Shown in pieces: positions 59,547-64,000 of a stretch of DNA of 64,000 bases (positions within the stretch are counted from its first letter, which is position 1; every line of letters begins with the position of its first letter). Location: positions 77,501 to 141,500 of the forward strand of contig CAXIUP010000124.1 of assembly GCA_964035015.1 (NCBI GenBank), in the 5' to 3' direction. The notes under the pieces are model-generated. The model searched no databases. It was not told where the DNA came from and worked only from the letters and a program-made list of their open reading frames with translations. This DNA comes from Corallium rubrum. Lineage: Eukaryota; Cnidaria; Anthozoa; Scleralcyonacea; Coralliidae. Both the position numbers and the translations under genes were made by a program.

Positions 59547-60233
59547 GGTGGCTCCATACAGTTTCTAGAAAAATTGAAAATACAAGTTTGAGAGTCCAAA
59601 ATTCGTGCATAAACAATTCGGAAAAAGAATAAAGCTAAATGTTATACATAGTTAAACAGTCTGACAATCAAAAACTGTTACCAAATAAATAGTAACAGTT
59701 GTTGCTATGGCAACAATGACATTTCAAAATGGCTGCAAATTACCCTTCAAACTAATTTAATTCGAAAAAAACTTTGGTGACCCCCAATTTATTTTTCATT
59801 AAAACTTTTCTTGAAGTATGAGTGATCAATAGGCCGATTTCAAAAAAATTCTGTAGAAGGAATAATTTTTTTCCGTAAAAATCATGTTTGTTAATTTTTA
59901 AAAAAATTCGTTCGACAGATTTCTTTTAAATCGGCCTATATCGATTACTCATATCTCTAGGAATGTTTTAATGAAAAAAAAATTGGGGGTCACGAAAGTT
60001 TTTCTCGAATTAAATTAGTTTGAAGGGTAATTGGCAGCCATTTTGAAATGTCATTGTTGTCATAGCAACAACTGTTACTATTTATTTGGTAACAGTTTTT
60101 GATTGTCCGACTGTTTAACTATGCATAACAGTTAGTTTTATTCTTTTTCCGAATTGTTTAATCACATTTTTTGGACTCTCAAACTTGTATTTCAAGAAAC
60201 ATTTCCATTTTTCAAGAAACTGTATGGAGGCTT
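59547..60233. mobile_element. Fold-back MITE, GGTGGCTCCA ends, copy 2
   Basis: AAGGTGGCTCCATACAGTTT at the left and AAACTGTATGGAGGC at the right close two arms of about 300 bases. It is homologous to 38553-39200 and splits copy B sequence (TACTTCATTTAAG at 59535 resumes at 60713). Confidence 0.88.
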
Positions 60234-60254
60234 AGGTTAGTTTCAGAAATTGCA

Positions 60255-60425
60255 GCTTGATGTTAGTAATAATTGTCAGTTGTTTGCTGTACATGCTGTG
60301 TTAGGTAGTAATACTCAGAAAAACTCTGAATTCTGAGCGGGACTCGAACCCACAACCATCTGAATGTTAACCAGAACATGCTACCCTAACATCAAGCATC
60401 AAGCTGCAATTTCTGAAACTAACTA
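60255..60425 (-). mobile_element. tRNA-derived SINE, copy 1 (inverted)
   Basis: On the minus strand TCTGGTTAACATTCAGA forms an anticodon arm (loop TTAACAT) followed by GTGGGTTCGAGTCCCGC (T arm with B box), then CTCAGAATTCAGAG and a tail ending near GACAATTATT. The D arm is degraded. Short inverted flanks TTAGTTTCAGAAATTGCAGC bracket it. Confidence 0.75.
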
Positions 60426-60568
60426 ACAGTGTTTAACTGGAAACTTACTGTTACAAGGCGACTTGTCGACCAACAAGTACTTGTAACCGAGCGGTTAAGA
60501 CTCGTTCCTAGAGGACTGGGCACAGTCTAAGGTATAAGTACCTTAATTAACCTTGCTCCGCTATCTGA

Positions 60569-60705
60569 GTTCTAGTGGCTCAATGGTTAGATCGTCTGGC
60601 TAGCATTTAGATGGTTGTGGGTTCGAGTCCCGCTTAGAGCTCAGAGTTTTTCTGAGTATTACTAACTAACACAGCTTGTACAGCAAACAACTGACAATTA
60701 TTAAT
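60569..60705 (+). mobile_element. tRNA-Ala-type SINE, copy 2 with full cloverleaf
   Basis: 60569-60641 folds as a complete tRNA: acceptor GTTCTAG/TTAGAGC (seven pairs with two wobbles), D arm GCTC/GATC (weakened), anticodon arm TCTGG-CTAGCAT-TTAGA (AGC), T arm GTGGG-TTCGAGT-CCCGC. The same tail as copy 1 follows. The damaged D stem and tail mark it as a SINE. Confidence 0.78.
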
Positions 60706-60866
60706 ACTTCATTTAAGTTCTAATATCATTCATTTAAGGCCACATAACGTTTAGCTTTAGGAAAATATGAAAAAAAAAATATTAAAATTGATATATTGAA
60801 AAAAGACCCTATGCCGAAAAAATCAGTATGGAAACAAAAGTTAATATGTTGGAAAAAAAAATAAAT

Positions 60867-60871
<5 letters not shown>

Positions 60872-60944
<73 letters not shown>
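60872..60944. repeat. (AT)n microsatellite
   Basis: The counterpart of 43014-43079 in copy A, with one AA interruption. Confidence 0.95.
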
Positions 60945-60948
<4 letters not shown>

Positions 60949-61034
60949 AAAGATTTATATATAAATATGGTTTCTTTACTCTTCCTACTTGATGTATACG
61001 TACTAGCTATACTATCTGAATCAATCCTTGGAAC

Positions 61035-61680
61035 TGACGTCCAGACCTAGCTCTTTGACTTAATATTCCTTGCTAGCAGAGGTCTTTATCGGTAACAGAC
61101 CGGTGGCAAACATCCGACTCCTTTTCTGTTGCGCATGCGCGAAATTACCTTGACAACGAAGTTCAGAAAAACAAGATATGCGTGAACAACACGAGGCGAT
61201 AGCGGAGTGTTTCACCAGCTCTGTAAGTTCAAAACAAGATTTGATTTCGCATTTCGAGAAACAGTACATGTTCTCTGTCTATTCGCGTGCCCATATATAA
61301 TTTCATATACAAACTGTGTAAGTTCAATGAGCCACATGGACCGGCGACGGGGTGTTGCGCAATCAGATGTCGCGCGCGTATTTCTGGCCATGTGCTACTT
61401 GCGGGAAATGTATAGTTGTATTATTTTGTTCCGTTTAATAAAATTGTTGTTGGAATATTTAATAAAATGAAATACCATATAATTAACTTTATTCAGCATT
61501 TCAGGCCCGCCCCTCTTTCACCAAACCTGTTTATACAGCATTGTCACATAGTTTGTCCGATAATGATCGTCACTAAACAATCCCTATTTATTAGACCTAT
61601 GATAGATAGACCTTGTTAAATTCTCTTCTCCAAAAGGCAGGAAATGGCTTTTCAGTGAGGTCTCAGAAATCGAAAATCTC
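61035..61680. repeat. Segmental duplication, start of copy C
   Basis: 61041-61225 matches 48852-49030, and 61430-61650 matches 34070-34250 (ATAAAATTGTTGTTG, ATTCAGCATTTCAG, CACTAAACA.TCCCTATTTA). Homology fades after ~61680. An open frame at 61060-61269 (minus), also in copy B near 48896-49093, has no motif I know. Confidence 0.75.
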
Positions 61681-62785
61681 CTCGGCGACAAGCTGGATCA
61701 CCCCGAGGGACATAGCCAGGGGGGGGGGGGGGAAGCCGTGACTCCCCCCCCTTTAGATATAAAACAACAGACATGTAACTACAAAACTGATGCAATATGC
61801 CATTATGTCAGGAAATAAACTGTAAACAGTGTATTTAATCTACTGAGTCTATGCATTTGAGTATCTATGTGACGTTTGCGTGTTTTGAGTATTTTATATG
61901 ACCTTTTTTAACCTTCAGAGTCTGTAAAATCTTCCTCCAAAAGCCAGGAAATGGCATTTCAGCGACTCGATTTCAAAATTTCCTGGGGGAGCATGTCCCA
62001 GAACCCCCTAAAAATTTATTTTGATTTGGGCTCCCCCCCTTTCAAAATCCGGGCAACGTCCCTGACTACCCCCAATCCCCCGACATGTCGTCACACTGAT
62101 ATGCAAAAGTAAAATTTTGCCCTCCCAAATGAAACTTCGTTCCCATATACGGCATAGAAAAAAACATACGATAAGTTAAAAGGAAAGACACGCCATGCAT
62201 CAAAATGAGAATTATTATATAACCTTTCTTCTAATTCTAAAAGTAAGGGAATGGCTTATTAGCAATGAATTACTAGCCAATTTCAATGGGCCTTGTAGTA
62301 AATTGTTATAAGACATCAATAATACTAACTTAATGCTGAATAGTAATGGTGTACTTTGGCAGTGATTTAACCGTATTTGCTGCCACAAAATCTTCATTAT
62401 ATTTGGGGTGGCTGCTGGTTTGCTAAGTCACATTTATCTTTGGCAAAGGTTTTAAAAATGACATACTATTGGCAGTATTGGGTTCATCGCTATCCTGAAG
62501 AGTTAGTTATGCACGAGATGAAATTAACCAATTGGCTCACTTTGGTATAGATTGGTACAGCTTCGCCAGAGAACTAGTTTGCGTATATAGTAATCCTATA
62601 GAAGAAAAACGATGGACGAGGGAAAAATAGTTGAAATTGATGGAAAAAAATATATTCGGCGAAAAAATATCACCCTGGAAAGCGTTTCGATGGTGTATAA
62701 GTTTTTTTAGGGTAGCCGGGGCGTTGCTATTAATTAAGCATCAAAGAGTTGGTGAAACTGTCTGAACAACTATTATTTCTGATTA
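61681..62785. other. Gene-free stretch
   Basis: G and C homopolymers near 61720-61750 and a GGGCAACGTCCCTGAC end near 62052 suggest debris of a DNA transposon. No open frame has a motif. Confidence 0.45.
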
Positions 62786-62876
62786 AAAGCTTCTAGGACA
62801 GCGTCGGTCACGGTTGAAATCCAAATATTTCCAGGGTTAAGTCACGTTGGCCTGAAAAACAGAGAAAAATCTTCTC

Positions 62877-62910
62877 GACGTTTCGAGCGAAGGCCCGGCC
62901 CCTTCGTCAG
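62877..62910 (-). ncRNA. Hammerhead-like motif with extra A
   Basis: CTGACGA, spare A, a longer helix II region (GGGGCCGGGCCTTCGCTC), GAAAC, GTC. Helix I can pair TTTCTC with GAGAAG. The ACGT palindrome is helix III. Confidence 0.5.
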
Positions 62911-62925
62911 GAGAAACTAATTTCT

Positions 62926-62953
62926 CTGACGAAGGGCCTACGCTCGAAACGTC
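62926..62953 (+). ncRNA. Hammerhead-like motif with extra A
   Basis: CTGACGA overlaps the helix I arm by one base (TTTCTCTGACGA), then GAAACGTC and GAGAGAC. Helix I is a base shorter than in its partner. Confidence 0.45.
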
Positions 62954-63093
62954 GAGAGACATTTCTCTGCTTTTCAGGCCAACGTGACTTTAACCCTGGT
63001 AATATATTATTTCTGATTGCTGTAAAGCATATTCATCTCCAAATATTTCAGGGTTAAGTCACGTTGGCCTGAAAAACAGAGAAAAATCTTCTC

Positions 63094-63121
63094 GACGTTT
63101 CGAGCGAAGGCCCTTCGTCAG
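63094..63121 (-). ncRNA. Hammerhead-like motif, best preserved of its family
   Basis: CTGACGA, spare A, helix II GGGC-CTTC-GCTC (four pairs with one wobble), GAAAC, ACGT helix III and GTC. Helix I TTTCTC/GAGAAG pairs over six positions. Confidence 0.55.
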
Positions 63122-63137
63122 GAGAAACTAATTTCTC

Positions 63138-63165
63138 CTGACGAAGGGCTTTCGCTCGAAACGTC
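63138..63165 (+). ncRNA. Hammerhead-like motif
   Basis: The same core as 63094-63121. The helix I 3' arm is changed to GGAAAG by the rearrangement, leaving only partial pairing with TTTCTC. Confidence 0.45.
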
Positions 63166-63439
63166 GGAAAGTTTTTTTAGGGTAGGTGAGGCGTTGCTAT
63201 TAATTAGGCCAACGTGACTTAACCCTGGTAATATATTATTTCTGATTGCTGTAAAGCATATTCATCTCCTCGGGAAGAAGGATAATTTCATCTTACTGTC
63301 AACCATAGCGCTGAATTCAGAAATCCAGAGTCTGGAGCGTGCACAAATACAATTGAATTGGAGAGACTTGAAAAAGTACGATTCGTATTTCGCCGAGTAC
63401 TGCGTATAAGGAAGCAATGTCTAAATAAGTCAGAAGATA

Positions 63440-63535
63440 TGTTTTATAAATACGTTTTGTGGAAACACCACGTAAAGTATTTCTTTGCTAAGAAATATTT
63501 GCTAAGAAATATTTTACGTGGCGTTTCTACAAAAC
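63440..63535. repeat. Long hairpin
   Basis: ATACGTTTTGTGGAAACACC and its near complement pair across AAGAAATATTTGC. An open frame at 63358-63561 (plus) runs through it and has no motif. 63560-64000 holds nothing I can name. Confidence 0.75.
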
Positions 63536-64000
63536 GTATCTATATTACATTATCGCCATGAAAACTTTCAAATAATTAGATATCAGTGTTTTACTTAGAT
63601 TAATTTTATTAATTGGTTAACTTTTCAATTATTATTAGCCAACAAAACAAAAATAGGTCTTAAAAGAAAGCGGCGTCTTTTGGGAATTAAAATATTACGT
63701 ATATATCCTATCCCTTCAAACAGAACAGAAACAAAGCAACGTTTATGTAGAAAAACAACATCTTGGATAAAAGGAAACTTCCATGTCGAACCGAAACTTG
63801 AAAAAACGTGAAAAAACAACAGCGTAAAAGGAAAACCGACGAACAAAAACGTGAAAAAGTTACGTAAAAATAAAGAGCAGCCGCTATGAGAGTCCATTTG
63901 GCACTTACTGACTAGTACCTGCAGAGGTTTAGTCCTATATACTCAACAATAATTATAATTGCTTTACAAAGCTTCAACAAAGTATTTGCTTTTTGTAGCT

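Larger units (their letters stand above)
48847..61034. repeat. Segmental duplication, copy B
   Basis: It follows copy A once the hAT/ZMYM-type element is removed. Its first ~180 bases (AGGTCTTTATTGATAACAGA, GGTGGCAAACTTTCC, GCGCATGCGCGAAATTACC) match the start of copy C at 61041-61225. It gained a TTAA MITE, the LINE, two fold-backs and two SINEs, and lost the zinc-finger body. Confidence 0.85.
62786..63007. mobile_element. Head-to-head hammerhead-like palindrome
   Basis: AAAGCTTCTAGGACAGCGTC, ACGGTTGAAATCCAAATATT and CCAGGGTTAAGTCACGTTGG lead to the left motif (62877-62910, minus) and then the right motif (62926-62953, plus); the outer arm is inverted to 63004. The centre is GAGAAACTAATTTCTC. 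Confidence 0.88.
63040..63240. mobile_element. Head-to-head hammerhead-like palindrome, rearranged
   Basis: The same family as 62786-63007. The right arm after GAAACGTCGG is replaced by ~40 bases (GTTTTTTTAGGGTAGGTGAG and GCGTTGCTATTAATTA) that also occur at 62699-62740, then resumes with GGCCAACGTGACTTAACC. Confidence 0.82.

Noticed and set aside
60569-60641. Functional tRNA-Ala gene
   Set aside because: The D stem is weak, the discriminator is T, and a SINE tail shared with an inverted copy follows directly.
61060-61269. Gene shared by copies B and C (minus strand)
   Set aside because: The frame ends differently in the two copies and shows no motif. It is more likely duplicated non-coding sequence.

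Overview
The window looks like an anthozoan cnidarian genome, most likely a stony coral or close relative. This rests on the style of the repeats, on a multi-copy spliced gene family I associate with cnidarians, and on hammerhead-ribozyme repeats sitting in (AT)n tracts. It is an inference from sequence character. The DNA is AT-rich, intron-bearing and dominated by transposable elements. Very little is single-copy protein-coding.

Region by region. (1) 84-3918, minus strand: an intact eight-exon gene for an 863-residue protein, reconstructed from splice sites. Its C-terminal half carries D, D, CxxC, H-x4-H and E in the order of the RAG1/Transib/CMC catalytic fold, and three of the spacings equal those I recall for RAG1. 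This is the best candidate for a new system. (2) 4-12 kb: mostly repeats, including a canonical hammerhead ribozyme at 5224-5269, a three-copy GC-rich repeat, MITE-like palindromes, and the last two exons of a plus-strand gene (9876-10540). (3) 12282-18747: a decayed BEL/Pao LTR retrotransposon on the minus strand, bounded by TAAC duplications and inserted in the middle of an inverted pair of hammerhead-like repeats. (4) 19-27 kb: a ~2.9-kb fold-back element, piggyBac-like and other MITEs, and a hAT element with an exact 8-bp target duplication and a dead transposase. (5) 28187-30107: an element with a 9-bp target duplication and Mutator-type ends, holding a broken gene fragment. (6) 32 kb: a three-unit tandem array of a 154-bp MITE.

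(7) 34-61.7 kb: a diverged tandem segmental duplication. Copy A is about 34.06-43.18 kb, copy B 48.85-61.03 kb, and copy C starts at 61.03 kb. Copy A holds a 14-finger C2H2 zinc-finger gene (41206-42561); copy B keeps only its last ~90 bases. The copies act as empty sites for each other and so date insertions: a hAT/ZMYM-type element (43183-48846), a decayed LINE with a 12-bp target duplication (51111-55297), a TTAA-flanked MITE (49852-50426), a fold-back with 8-bp duplication (56952-59300) and arrays of GGATCCT repeats. (8) 61.7-64 kb: no gene; two more head-to-head hammerhead-like palindromes.

The genes show no shared pathway. The plausible host or domesticated genes are the RAG1-like gene, the 10-kb two-exon gene and the zinc-finger gene. 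Everything else is mobile DNA or its debris.
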